A DNA stretch of 53,617 bases from an uncultured Christensenellaceae bacterium (GTDB lineage: Bacteria > Bacillota > Clostridia > Christensenellales > UBA3700). The translations under genes were made by a program, and so were the position numbers. The notes beneath the pieces were generated by a model. That model saw only the letters and a list, made by a program, of their open reading frames with translations, was not told where the DNA came from and did not search any database. The stretch's first letter is position 1. Each line of letters opens with the position of its first letter. The stretch lies in assembly GCA_944383905.1 (NCBI GenBank), contig CALWRI010000012.1:1-53617 (forward strand). Reading direction: 5' to 3'. Positions 1 through 8,486 of this stretch are shown piece after piece.

Positions 1-75
1 ACCGCGCCCGTGTGACGGAAGCATAATCAAGCTGTCGCCACGCGCAAGCTACTGCTTTTGCCGTCGCCACACGAC

Positions 76-99
76 CGCTGTCGCTTATGATGAGGGTTC
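76..99 (+). repeat. Direct repeat, copy A
   Basis: A 24-base sequence beginning CGCTGTCGCTTATGATG that recurs at 233-256 with a single C-to-A change. The copies lie 157 bases apart in the noncoding patch beside the tRNA gene. Function unknown. Confidence 0.7.
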
Positions 100-130
100 T
101 TAAGTATCGGAGTGACGGAATAGCGAGGGA

Positions 131-146
131 GCGCAGAGAGAGGGAT
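131..146 (-). repeat. Copy of the tRNA-Ser 3' end (possible att remnant)
   Basis: Sixteen bases identical to 314-329, the acceptor and T-arm 3' strand of the tRNA-Ser gene, in the same orientation and 183 bases further in the tRNA's downstream direction. This is where a duplicated attachment site or a broken tRNA copy would be expected. No integrase gene is nearby, so the origin is open. Confidence 0.5.
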
Positions 147-232
147 ATTCGCTCAACTGTTCTCTGCGCATAACCGTACCACCTTCCAACCGCGAAAGCG
201 ACCGCCTACGGCGGATCGCCGAACCCGATCAA

Positions 233-256
233 CGCTGTAGCTTATGATGAGGGTTC
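233..256 (+). repeat. Direct repeat, copy B
   Basis: Second copy of the 24-base repeat at 76-99, with one mismatch. Its right end merges into a degenerate tRNA T-arm-like stem (249-267). Confidence 0.7.
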
Positions 257-276
257 GTGTATCCCTCTCGGCGCAT

Positions 277-310
277 AAAAAATACCGAGGCGACAACCTC
301 GGTATTTTTT
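277..310 (-). terminator. Intrinsic terminator of tRNA-Ser
   Basis: A perfect stem ATACCGAGG/CCTCGGTAT with a six-base loop, flanked by A and T runs on both sides, so it can work in both directions. It begins two bases beyond the encoded CCA end of the tRNA-Ser gene and fits as its terminator. Confidence 0.85.
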
Positions 311-311
311 A

Positions 312-402
312 TGGCGCAGAGAGAGGGATTCGAACCCTCGGTACGTTTTACCGTACACACGATTTCCAATCGTGCGCCTTAGGCCAGCTCAGCCATCTCT
401 GC
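312..402 (-). tRNA. tRNA-Ser (anticodon GGA)
   Basis: A complete class II tRNA. The acceptor stem GCAGAGA pairs with TCTCTGC, there is a G discriminator, and CCA is encoded (312-314). The anticodon stem CACGA/TCGTG encloses the loop TTGGAAA, giving anticodon GGA, which reads UCC and UCU. A long variable arm (TACGG/CCGTA-like) follows, as expected for serine. The T-arm is GAGGG-TTCGAAT-CCCTC. Confidence 0.96.
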
Positions 403-427
403 ACGCAAATATTTTATTGCAAAAGCA

Positions 428-456
428 ATATTAACATAAAAACTTTTATTTTGCAA
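428..456 (-). promoter_or_regulatory. Predicted promoter of tRNA-Ser
   Basis: -35 TTGCAA (456-451), 17-base spacer, -10 TAATAT (433-428). Transcription would begin about 20 bases before the tRNA 5' end. Confidence 0.55.
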
Positions 457-512
457 GCAAAATGACGGATTTTTAATATTTAAGGCGCCTATGGTTTTCT
501 CCTGTTTTGTCC

Positions 513-3500
513 TCAAACGCAATCCTTCTTCCCCGGCGCTCCGAGAAGCTCCTCAAGGTCGGACTGATTGAGGCTGTTGCGCTCCAGAAGCTCTTTTACG
601 AGTTTTTCCAGTGCGTCTCTGTTATCCTCGAGAAGTTTTACCGCGCGGCGGAGCTGTTCTCCGAGCAGAGCGTTTGCCTCTTCGTACATATCCTTGTCGA
701 CCGCTTCGCCGAAATGATCCGCAACCGCGAGCGAGCCGTCCTTCATACCCCAGCTTCCTATTATGTTGCAGGCAAGCTGCGTAGCCGTCTCGAGATCGGA
801 CGACGGGCCGGTGGACAGTCCGTCCTCCGCACCGTAATACACAAGTTCCGCCGCTCTGCCTCCCAGCGACATACATATGCGGTTGAGAATCTGTTTTTTC
901 GTCAGAGTGCCGCTTTCTTCTACATCGGGCATGACGTATCCGCCGTAATTGCCTCTCGCCACTATCGTGACGTAAGAAGGCACGTTGCCGCACGCCCACG
1001 AAACGATAGCGTGACCCGCCTCGTGACGGGCGCTTCTCAACATACTTTCTCTCGAATATCGTTTGCTTTCGCCGTGAGCATCCTGGTCGTGCGAGTCCAC
1101 GAGGATCGCGTCGGTGAGCTCTCCTCCGTTTGCGTTTCTTATCGCAAGTTCCACTGTCATCTCGATATTTGCGGGACTCTGACCCACAGTCCTCTTTGCG
1201 AGCGTTTCTATACCTTTTGCGAGAGGCGCCGCGTCGACTCCGTGTTTGTGCAGGAAATATCTGATCAGAGCTTTTCTGTCGTCGGTATCGGGAAGTCCGA
1301 TGAGTATCTTTCTGTCGAAACGTCTGACGAAAGCAGGATCGAGCACACGCTTGCTGTTGCCCTCCTGTTTTATTTCGTAATTGGTCGCGACGAGCACTAT
1401 GACCGGTCTGTTTTCGTCGAATTTGAAGCCGTCCACCTCCGAAAGGAATGTGTTGAGGAGCTGTTCGGCGCTACTGCTGTTTTCTCCTCCCGTCCTCATC
1501 TTTGCGAAAGCGTCGACCTCGTCGATGAAAATTATCGAAGGTGCGTATCTTCTCGCGGTTCTGAAAAGCGCGCGCATCGCTTCGGGTCCTTCTCCGACGT
1601 ATTTTTTGAAAAATTCCGTGCTGTTTTTCTGTACGAAAGTGACGTCTGTCTCGCCTGCAAGCGCCTTTGCGAGCATGGTCTTGCCCGTACCGGGAGGTCC
1701 GTACATGAGTATGCCTTTGGGTGCTTTTGCTCCTGTCGCGGTGTACTTTTTGGGATTCTTCAGATATTTGACGAATTCCTGCATCGTTTTTTTCGCTTCC
1801 GAAGCGCCGACGATATCGGCAAATCTCTCCTTTGGCCTGCTTATGTCGGCAAGCACGGTCGTCATATCCTCCGCCCTGACCGCACGTTTGAGAGTAAGCC
1901 TGCGCGCGAGTATAGTCATTTCCGTGCCGTCGCCGTTGAATATCTGCGCGCAGTTGTAAGTCAACACCTTGTTGGAACGCGCGAGCCTGTAAAAATTGCT
2001 GCCCGTCACGGTCGCGTCCTTGACGTATCTGAATGACTCTCCGTTTGCCGTCTGATCGTCTTTGTCGTATTTGAGAAGTCCTTTTGCACCGTTGGCAAGG
2101 AAAGTGTCGAACGCGTTGTCTTCATATTCGTTCTCACAATCGTTGAGGATATAAAGCGGTATTTCGGGATAAGTCTGCCTGACGTAATCGTAAAGCGCTA
2201 TGCCGTCCGACTCTATATCTTCGAGATCGCCGGGACGGGCAGCAGCATTCTTTTCTCCGAGAAAGACGTCGAGCACGATCGCGCCTATCTCGTTGCGGAA
2301 ACACTCTTTTGCCGACTTGAGATCGCTCTTCATGAGAACCTTCATCCCTCCTGCGGTCTCCCCAAGTTTTCTGAAAGATTTAGAATACTTCTTGCCTGCC
2401 GCAAAGAGCACGTTTATTTTCTCTTTCTGCTCAAACATATTTTCGACCGGAGTCTTCTTATAATCGACACCTATGCGGATATTTTTGAGATTGTCCACGG
2501 CAAGACCTCTGCGCGCGAGCTGGTTTATCGCGTCGAAAAGTTCGCTTTCGGCAAATCTTGCAGCCGCGCCTACCGCTGTGCGCGCGTCGGCGTTTCCTCC
2601 GACCGAATACATTATCAGAGAAGTTACCCTGTCGTAATCGCAATCTATCTTTATGCCGATGTTCTTCTGCGCCGTGTTTATCTTGTTTTCAAGTGCTTCG
2701 TATACTATCTCCTTTATGGCATAAGGCTCGAGCTTGTTGAACAGAATGACCGTGCCTTTTGCCCAGCGCGATACGAGCTCTTTGGGGAAATAAGGCCTTT
2801 CGGTAGCGGGATTGCGGTCGCTCTCGAGCGCCGCAACTATCTGGTTTTTCGCTATGCAGGACAGATTGGCGCCGTCGCTTTCCTCATAAAGATTTCTCGC
2901 GACGTTGGTCGTGAATATCAGTATGCAGTCTTTGAACGAAACGTCTTTCTGCAAGCCGTTGTCGGTCAGAAAACCCGCGTCGAGGATCTGCAAAAACAAC
3001 TTTATATTGCTCGGAGAAGCCTTTTCTATCTCGTCGAACAGTATCACGCTCTTCGGATTTTTATACACAAACGACGTGACCGCGCCCTCTGTCTTGTAAA
3101 GATGGTTGCCGTTGATCGAGGACCCGAATTCACCGTACTCGCTCATATTAACGCGCAGGTATTTGCGTCCGAGGCAGTACGGCGCCGCGCATTCGGCAAG
3201 AAAGGTCTTTCCGCATCCGGGAGGTCCCGCGAAAAGGAAGGTCGCAAGAGGTCCTTTGTGCTCTTTTTCGGTGAGCACTTCTGCCCCGAAATACGTCCTT
3301 ACGAACGCGTCTATCGCATGCTGCTGTCCTTTGACTTTTGCCGACAGCTCTTTTCTCATACCGACTATTCTCTTTTGCAACTGTGCGAAATTCTCTTCGG
3401 GCACACTTTCTTCCTCTTTTCTTTTCCTCAATTCCGCCAGCCTTGATTTTATTATCGCGCCGAACTCGCCGTCTGCAAAAAAATCCCCCTCTCCTTTGCC

Positions 3501-4010
3501 TTCTGCGGAAGCTTCGCCCTGTTCTCCTTCTGAATTCCCGCTATGATCTTTTTTCATGTCGGCTTCCGTACCGGGAGCAAACGGATTTTTACTTTGTTCC
3601 GCTGCCGGGCTTTCCTTTGCGGACGCGCCTTCGTCTGCCGCCGCCGCGACTTCTTCACCGTTATATCCCTTGGCGGACACGTCGACGCCCGGTTCGAAAG
3701 GATTTTTTCTCTTTGCCGTCTCATCGAAAGAAACGGGGGGCAGCTCTGTTTTGATGCCGTCGATCTCAACCTCTGCTTCGCCGTCCCGAATACCGAGCTC
3801 TTTGACGAGTCTGCCTATGCTTTTTTTGACTTCATCTATCTCTTCGGGCACTTTCTCTTCAAGCACGAGCGCGTTCTCGTCCACCTTGACGATAACCAAG
3901 CCCGCATGAATAAGCAGAAGCCTTGAACCTATCAGTTGCAGTTCCGCAAACGGTAAGCGGTCGGGATTCCTGTCCTTCCAGCCGCTTTTGAGAGTGATGC
4001 GAATCTTCAT
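513..4010 (-). CDS. ClpA/B-like AAA+ / receiver-like / FtsH-like AAA+ M41 protease fusion
   Basis: A 1,165-residue fusion with no membrane segment. The N-terminal ~230 residues are charged and contain two NPFxPG motifs. A first AAA+ module resembling ClpA/ClpB D2 follows, with Walker A GPPGCGKT near residue 261 and Walker B ILFDEIEKA. Residues ~520-640 look like a receiver domain, with an aspartate in IVLDVFLG near 579 and a lysine in GLLKY. The C-terminal third is FtsH-like: Walker A GPPGTGKT (~770), pore loop KYVGEG, Walker B IIFIDEVDAF, zinc motif HEAGH (~996) and a third ligand Asp in SSDLET (~1070). Known FtsH proteins are membrane-anchored with one AAA+ module, so this is a soluble, double-motor protease by inference. 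The start has an AGAGGT site. It is the last gene of a three-gene operon with two RyR-domain proteins. Confidence 0.9.
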   Translation of the reverse strand: MKIRITLKSGWKDRNPDRLPFAELQLIGSRLLLIHAGLVIVKVDENALVLEEKVPEEIDEVKKSIGRLVKELGIRDGEAEVEIDGIKTELPPVSFDETAKRKNPFEPGVDVSAKGYNGEEVAAAADEGASAKESPAAEQSKNPFAPGTEADMKKDHSGNSEGEQGEASAEGKGEGDFFADGEFGAIIKSRLAELRKRKEEESVPEENFAQLQKRIVGMRKELSAKVKGQQHAIDAFVRTYFGAEVLTEKEHKGPLATFLFAGPPGCGKTFLAECAAPYCLGRKYLRVNMSEYGEFGSSINGNHLYKTEGAVTSFVYKNPKSVILFDEIEKASPSNIKLFLQILDAGFLTDNGLQKDVSFKDCILIFTTNVARNLYEESDGANLSCIAKNQIVAALESDRNPATERPYFPKELVSRWAKGTVILFNKLEPYAIKEIVYEALENKINTAQKNIGIKIDCDYDRVTSLIMYSVGGNADARTAVGAAARFAESELFDAINQLARRGLAVDNLKNIRIGVDYKKTPVENMFEQKEKINVLFAAGKKYSKSFRKLGETAGGMKVLMKSDLKSAKECFRNEIGAIVLDVFLGEKNAAARPGDLEDIESDGIALYDYVRQTYPEIPLYILNDCENEYEDNAFDTFLANGAKGLLKYDKDDQTANGESFRYVKDATVTGSNFYRLARSNKVLTYNCAQIFNGDGTEMTILARRLTLKRAVRAEDMTTVLADISRPKERFADIVGASEAKKTMQEFVKYLKNPKKYTATGAKAPKGILMYGPPGTGKTMLAKALAGETDVTFVQKNSTEFFKKYVGEGPEAMRALFRTARRYAPSIIFIDEVDAFAKMRTGGENSSSAEQLLNTFLSEVDGFKFDENRPVIVLVATNYEIKQEGNSKRVLDPAFVRRFDRKILIGLPDTDDRKALIRYFLHKHGVDAAPLAKGIETLAKRTVGQSPANIEMTVELAIRNANGGELTDAILVDSHDQDAHGESKRYSRESMLRSARHEAGHAIVSWACGNVPSYVTIVARGNYGGYVMPDVEESGTLTKKQILNRICMSLGGRAAELVYYGAEDGLSTGPSSDLETATQLACNIIGSWGMKDGSLAVADHFGEAVDKDMYEEANALLGEQLRRAVKLLEDNRDALEKLVKELLERNSLNQSDLEELLGAPGKKDCV

Positions 4011-4090
4011 GATATACCTCTTTTGTCTTTATTGTCTTTACGCCTTTGCCCGGCTATTCTTTTGTCTTCCCTCTTCACGTTTTCCCGTCG

Positions 4091-7009
4091 TCAGACCTTG
4101 TCCTTGCCGACGTCTGCTGTATTGCCGCCCTCTCCCGCGTCCGCTGCCGCGCCTTTGACCTTATCTTCACTCAAAACGCCGAGCTTGGGCAACACGCATT
4201 TGCCGCCGCCTTTGTTGCGGTATTCGATGCAGAACGCGCTCAGAATGTTGATCATGTCGTAGTATTGGACGTCGTCTTTGAGATCTTTGTACGCGATCAT
4301 ATCTATATGCTCTTTCCTCGCGAGATCCTTCTCAGGAGAGAGGACGTATCCGTTGCACGCCATAAACCTCGTCCATCTGTCGTGTTCGAGCGCGCCGAGA
4401 GCGATTATGTCTTCAAGCGGCACGTCGGTTATCTCGACGTCTTTATTCTTGAGGAATTTTATCCTGTAATACTCCGTGACGAAGGGGCTGAATTCCGAAG
4501 AATACTGACTTGAATAGCGCTTGTAGAACTGCACCATGCCTATTTCGTTCCACTCCTTCTCGATCGCGCCGAAATTGTCCCTGTGTTCCTCTATGTCGAG
4601 AATGTAATCCTTGACAGAATAATTTCTGTCAGCCGACTTCTTGTTGCAACACACGCACACCACGTCTCTATTCAGGTTGCAGATCTTGCTCTCCGCGTTG
4701 GACAGACTGTTTGCGTCGATGCCCGCGTAGACGCTGTTATACAGCTTTGCGCCTCTCCTGTCGACAATGCTTTCGAAGCTGTACATCTCCTCAACGCTGC
4801 CGTATCTGACGACCTTGAGACGGTTGAATTTTCTCTTGTCGTTCTCGCTCCAGTTTATCCTGTCGTAATTGAGTTTGTCGCGCAGATTTATCGCGATTAT
4901 CTGATAGGGCGACTGCGCGTCTTTTTTCCTGCCCAGCTCATGCCTTATATCGTCTATCAGCGCGTTGGCAACGTTGACATTGCTGTCGTCGTCGCCGAGC
5001 GCGATGATAATCAGATTGTATCCGCGCAGAGACTCTCTTGCGTTCGTACTCTCGCTCTCTTTTTCCGTGCCCGTGTCGCCTGTGATCTTATCCAGCTTGT
5101 TGAGCATCATATCGCTGAAAACGGAAACACGGTTGAGTTTCAACTTGATCCTGACCTGGTCGTTGGCATATTTTGCCGATTCCGATCCTGGAGCAACGAC
5201 CGTCACGGACGGGTGCTTCATCCTGAACAAAGCGCCGAGTTCGAGCGCGTTTTTGTCGTATACGTCGGCAAAGAAATCCTGCGGAACATACTCGAGCAAA
5301 GGCGACTTCGTCCATTCCTTCCGCTCTGCCTTGTCCGCTTTGCCATGAGTGCCTGACGCGGCAAAGAGATATGCCGCCTTCATCGTCTGCTGCCCGTTCT
5401 GACCAAAGCCGATGACCATAGCTTTGTATTCGCGGGAAAGAAGCTCGCTTGCATACAATTCGGGACAGCTGCGCACAAGCGCCGCTTTCTTTCTGACAAA
5501 CGTGCGTGCCGCCATTTCGGCTTCGTTGAGCGCGCATATCGAAAAATGCCTTCTGAAAGTCTGATAGTAAGTCTCGGCTTTCTTTGGCAAACTGCCCATC
5601 ACGTTTAGCGCCGCCTCTCCCGCTCTCGCAAGAAGGTCGCATTCGCCGCCGTCTCTGCCCGTTTCGGACGGAGCGAATTTGGACAGTTCCTTGTCAAAAC
5701 GCATATCCACGTTGGACACGTCAATGTCCTCGCTGACAAGATAGTGATAATTGACGACCCTGCCGTAATCCGCGACCTGCGCAGTCAGATAATCCGTCGT
5801 CCTCTCTCTCCTTTTTTGCTCCTTCAGGCGCCGTTTTTCGTCTTCTCCCGCGTCGGAATTTTCGATATCCCTGATCGCGGCGCGGTATTTCGCGTCTGCA
5901 ACCGCACGTCTTGACCGGCTCATCTTCTTGCACATGACTTCTTTGGTTATCCTTGATATGTCCTCAAAGACTATCTTATCGTTTTCGCTCGTTTTTTCCT
6001 TTTCCCAATGAAGGGCGAAAATATGTATCTCCTCGACAGCGTCTCTGCGCATATCGTCGTAATATTCGTTTTTTCCCGAATCGGTTATAAATCCGTCGTT
6101 TTTGACTTTTATCCCGAGAAATTCTGGTATCGACTTGTCCTTGCTCCCCGGATTGTAACTGCGGAACAAAAACCCGGAATGCATTATGTCGAGATGAAGC
6201 GGATTTTTGCCGTCGAACGCCTCCTGCCCTTCCGTGCGCAAGAATATTATGACATATTTTCTTCTGCCGAAAAGATAGCGTTTCAACGCGCGCAGATAGA
6301 CGGAAAGGACGCGTTTTTTCTTCCCCGTCGCGTTTCTGCCGTCAAAATCTTTTTGTATCCTGCGTTCGATAGAAAGGATATGGGAAAAAGACTTTTCTTT
6401 CTTTATTATCTTTTTGTTTTCCTCGTCGATGCTGTGCGCAAGCGCGAGACTGTCCTCTGTTATCGCGGTGAAAACGTAAATTTTCGACCCCTTTCTGACA
6501 GGAAAATTATTCCACGCGAAATAGCTGTATATCTCATAACTTAAGCTGAAAGTTATTATGCTCAACGCGACGAGACCTGCAACGAGCGAGGATCCTGCGT
6601 AAAACATCATCCGCCCCGTCTCGTAAATTCCGTAATCGGCAAGTCCTTCGAAAGACAGCCCTCCGATCGCCTGATATATCGAATAATAGAACACGGCGGT
6701 ACCGTTCCATGAATCGGACCCTGCAGAGGGGTCTTCCGCCTTGACGGTGACGAACGTGACGAGCGCCTTGCCCGCAACGCTCAAAACGAGGACTATGGCA
6801 ACGACGGCGATCTCTGCCGCAAACTTGATCTGCGTCCTCTTTCTCATCGCGAAATATACCCACATGAAAGCCGTATAGAGCACGACGACTATGAGAAATC
6901 CCCGTATTATACCGAATGCGAACGAAGCTTCCGTGCTTGAAAATAGCGTGCCCGGAACGAAAAGAAGTCCCACGGTCAATGCGACAAGCAGAAAATACCA
7001 TCTTTTCAT
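4091..7009 (-). CDS. Multi-span membrane protein with Rossmann and C-terminal RyR domains
   Basis: 972 residues. The first ~165 hold about four hydrophobic spans (roughly 3-22, 30-55, 63-87, 133-162). An amphipathic, pore-loop-like stretch (~107-127, SIYQAIGGLSFEG) lies before the last span, but there is no canonical K+ filter. Two Rossmann-like segments follow: KIYVFTAITEDSLALA (~175) and a TrkA-N-like MVIGFGQNGQ (~530). The C-terminus (~870-930) matches the ryanodine-receptor RyR repeat pattern: LEHDRW, then GYVLSPEKD, KEHIDMIAYKDL and a final YYD. The family resemblance suggests a ligand-gated channel or membrane sensor regulated by a nucleotide; that is inference. The start follows a GGGAGG site. 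The gene begins 18 bases after the upstream RyR gene and ends 80 bases before the protease, so the three are co-transcribed. Confidence 0.8.
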   Translation of the reverse strand: MKRWYFLLVALTVGLLFVPGTLFSSTEASFAFGIIRGFLIVVVLYTAFMWVYFAMRKRTQIKFAAEIAVVAIVLVLSVAGKALVTFVTVKAEDPSAGSDSWNGTAVFYYSIYQAIGGLSFEGLADYGIYETGRMMFYAGSSLVAGLVALSIITFSLSYEIYSYFAWNNFPVRKGSKIYVFTAITEDSLALAHSIDEENKKIIKKEKSFSHILSIERRIQKDFDGRNATGKKKRVLSVYLRALKRYLFGRRKYVIIFLRTEGQEAFDGKNPLHLDIMHSGFLFRSYNPGSKDKSIPEFLGIKVKNDGFITDSGKNEYYDDMRRDAVEEIHIFALHWEKEKTSENDKIVFEDISRITKEVMCKKMSRSRRAVADAKYRAAIRDIENSDAGEDEKRRLKEQKRRERTTDYLTAQVADYGRVVNYHYLVSEDIDVSNVDMRFDKELSKFAPSETGRDGGECDLLARAGEAALNVMGSLPKKAETYYQTFRRHFSICALNEAEMAARTFVRKKAALVRSCPELYASELLSREYKAMVIGFGQNGQQTMKAAYLFAASGTHGKADKAERKEWTKSPLLEYVPQDFFADVYDKNALELGALFRMKHPSVTVVAPGSESAKYANDQVRIKLKLNRVSVFSDMMLNKLDKITGDTGTEKESESTNARESLRGYNLIIIALGDDDSNVNVANALIDDIRHELGRKKDAQSPYQIIAINLRDKLNYDRINWSENDKRKFNRLKVVRYGSVEEMYSFESIVDRRGAKLYNSVYAGIDANSLSNAESKICNLNRDVVCVCCNKKSADRNYSVKDYILDIEEHRDNFGAIEKEWNEIGMVQFYKRYSSQYSSEFSPFVTEYYRIKFLKNKDVEITDVPLEDIIALGALEHDRWTRFMACNGYVLSPEKDLARKEHIDMIAYKDLKDDVQYYDMINILSAFCIEYRNKGGGKCVLPKLGVLSEDKVKGAAADAGEGGNTADVGKDKV

Positions 7010-7027
7010 CGTCTCTGCTCCTCCCTC

Positions 7028-8194
7028 TTATCTTCTGATTATCTTCATGCCGTTGGCGGCGAGCATGGCGCCCGCCTCGTCGGCTATCTCAAAGTCGTAT
7101 TTCTGTACGTCGGTATCGCTTTCGCCGAGTCCGGTGCGCGCCGCTTCGTCCTTTGCAAATTCTTCAAGCCCGTCCCAGGTCGTCAGGTTGACGTGATACC
7201 TGCCCGCGACAAACCTCTCCCCTTTTGCGAGATAAGTCTTCTTGCTCGCGGGCGAAATGCCGCAGGCGAACATATACTCGTTCCACCTCAAGTGCTCTCT
7301 TCTCGCAAGGATCTCCCGCATCCGGCAGTTTTCCTGCGCGCCGCGTAAGCCGTCGCGGTAAAGGCGGTAAAATTCCGCGCCCGCGTCCTCTCCGCTTTCC
7401 GCGCAATCGAAACCGCAACAGAGCAACAACTGCCTCAAAGACAGCGCGGCATAGAGATTGGACTCTCTCTTTATGCGGTCGGTCTTACTGCCCGTGCGTC
7501 CGACTGACGCAACGCCTTTTGAGTATACTCCCGCCCTGCTCGCGGCGATCCCTTCGAGCTTGAGAAACAGGCGCTCGTCCGCACGAAAGGATTTCAATCC
7601 GTCGCCGTCAGCTTCTTCTTCAGACTCGTAAAACACACAGTGCCCCGCGCCGTTTTTCTTCAGTCTGTCGGCGATCGTCTTTGCCCTTTCGCCGTTTCCG
7701 TCCGCAACAACCGCCCATACGAACGCGCCGAGCGAACACAGCTTGTCCGCCGCCGAGTCGTCGTCATCCAAACAGATCGTTATCTTCGCGAGAGGATCGG
7801 GCAAGGGATAATACCCGTCTTTTCTCTCCGCACGGCGCACGGCAGCCGCCGCTCTGACGTAAGGCAGTTTCTCCGCCTTGCTTTTTTCGTCTTCGTTAAC
7901 GAAAAAGAAATACTCCTTTGCAATTCCGACGACTTTGCCGTCTGACGCGCGTACGGATACGTCGGTGGACGCAAGCGCCTTGAATATCTCGCCCGTCGTG
8001 TCGTCGAAGCCGAAAAACGCCGAGACGGCGCCGTTCTTCACCCCGTCTTTTGCGCAACAAGGAAATCTGTCCCCCGTAAAAAGCACGGGAGGACGGTTGA
8101 ATACAAGCGAAAAAGCCGCCGCAACGCGGTCTTTTCCGCAACGGCGTCCCTTCGTATTTCCGTTTTCGCAGATTACCTTTTGCAAAAGTAGCAT
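7028..8194 (-). CDS. Soluble RyR-like domain protein
   Basis: 388 residues with no membrane segment. The C-terminal part (~295-375) carries a divergent RyR-type pattern: REHLRWNEYMFACG, a conserved HVNLTTWDGL block and QKYDFEIAD. This parallels the RyR repeat of the next gene but with a longer insert. A middle segment (~140-200, KITICLDDDDSAADKL, AFVWAVVADGNG) looks like a degenerate Rossmann fold without a clear glycine-rich loop. The start ATG follows AAGAGGAGATCG, and a consensus promoter lies 45 bases upstream, so this is the first gene of the operon. The shared domain suggests it partners or competes with the membrane RyR protein for the same ligand. No enzymatic motif was recognised. 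Confidence 0.75.
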   Translation of the reverse strand: MLLLQKVICENGNTKGRRCGKDRVAAAFSLVFNRPPVLFTGDRFPCCAKDGVKNGAVSAFFGFDDTTGEIFKALASTDVSVRASDGKVVGIAKEYFFFVNEDEKSKAEKLPYVRAAAAVRRAERKDGYYPLPDPLAKITICLDDDDSAADKLCSLGAFVWAVVADGNGERAKTIADRLKKNGAGHCVFYESEEEADGDGLKSFRADERLFLKLEGIAASRAGVYSKGVASVGRTGSKTDRIKRESNLYAALSLRQLLLCCGFDCAESGEDAGAEFYRLYRDGLRGAQENCRMREILARREHLRWNEYMFACGISPASKKTYLAKGERFVAGRYHVNLTTWDGLEEFAKDEAARTGLGESDTDVQKYDFEIADEAGAMLAANGMKIIRR

Positions 8195-8238
8195 CGATCT
8201 CCTCTTAATGCACGCGCCTGCATACGTTGCACGTTTTT

Positions 8239-8267
8239 ATTTTACATTAAGTCGTATAACTTGTCAA
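8239..8267 (-). promoter_or_regulatory. Promoter of the RyR/protease operon
   Basis: -35 TTGACA (8267-8262), 17-base spacer, -10 TAAAAT (8244-8239). The predicted start is near 8232, giving a leader of about 38 bases. No operator-like repeat is evident, so the operon may be expressed at a steady level. Confidence 0.85.
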
Positions 8268-8341
8268 TATACAACTTCCGCGCGGCGGCAAGGTTTGCAG
8301 GTAAAACTTCGACCGTCTCGCGCTCCGAAGCGTGCGAAAAC

Positions 8342-8375
8342 AAAAATGACCGCGTATGAACGCGCCGCGGTCGTT
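8342..8375 (-). terminator. Terminator downstream of the anion permease
   Basis: Stem AACGACCGCG/CGCGGTCATT (one G-T pair) followed on the minus strand by TTTGTTTT. It lies about 110 bases beyond the permease stop and separates it from the RyR operon promoter. Confidence 0.7.
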
Positions 8376-8486
8376 TTCTTCTCTTTTTTACCTCTTTTTA
8401 TGACGGCAAGCGATTTTTGCTTGTCTTTCGCAAACCGTTCCTAAACTCTCCTCTTTAGGCGGAGCAAACGCCTTTTCGCCCCGGTT

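Larger units (their letters stand above)
1..276. other. Noncoding patch with tRNA-like fragments and short repeats
   Basis: No credible gene is present. The stretch holds a near-perfect 24-base direct repeat (76-99 and 233-256, one mismatch) and a 16-base exact copy (131-146) of the 3' end of the tRNA-Ser at 314-329. It also holds an 8-base inverted repeat (131-138 with 162-169) and a degenerate T-arm-like element on plus (GAGGG at 249-253, CCCTC at 263-267). Such clusters are typical of places where tRNA-targeting elements inserted and decayed; that is an inference, since no integrase is visible in the window. Confidence 0.55.

Noticed and set aside
507..2036. A 509-codon plus-strand frame opposite the FtsH fusion
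   Set aside because: The minus strand has unmistakable FtsH motifs here; the plus frame is a shadow.
6640..6700. K+ channel selectivity filter in the RyR membrane protein
   Set aside because: The loop has GGLSFEG rather than TxGYG, so a K+ channel cannot be claimed.
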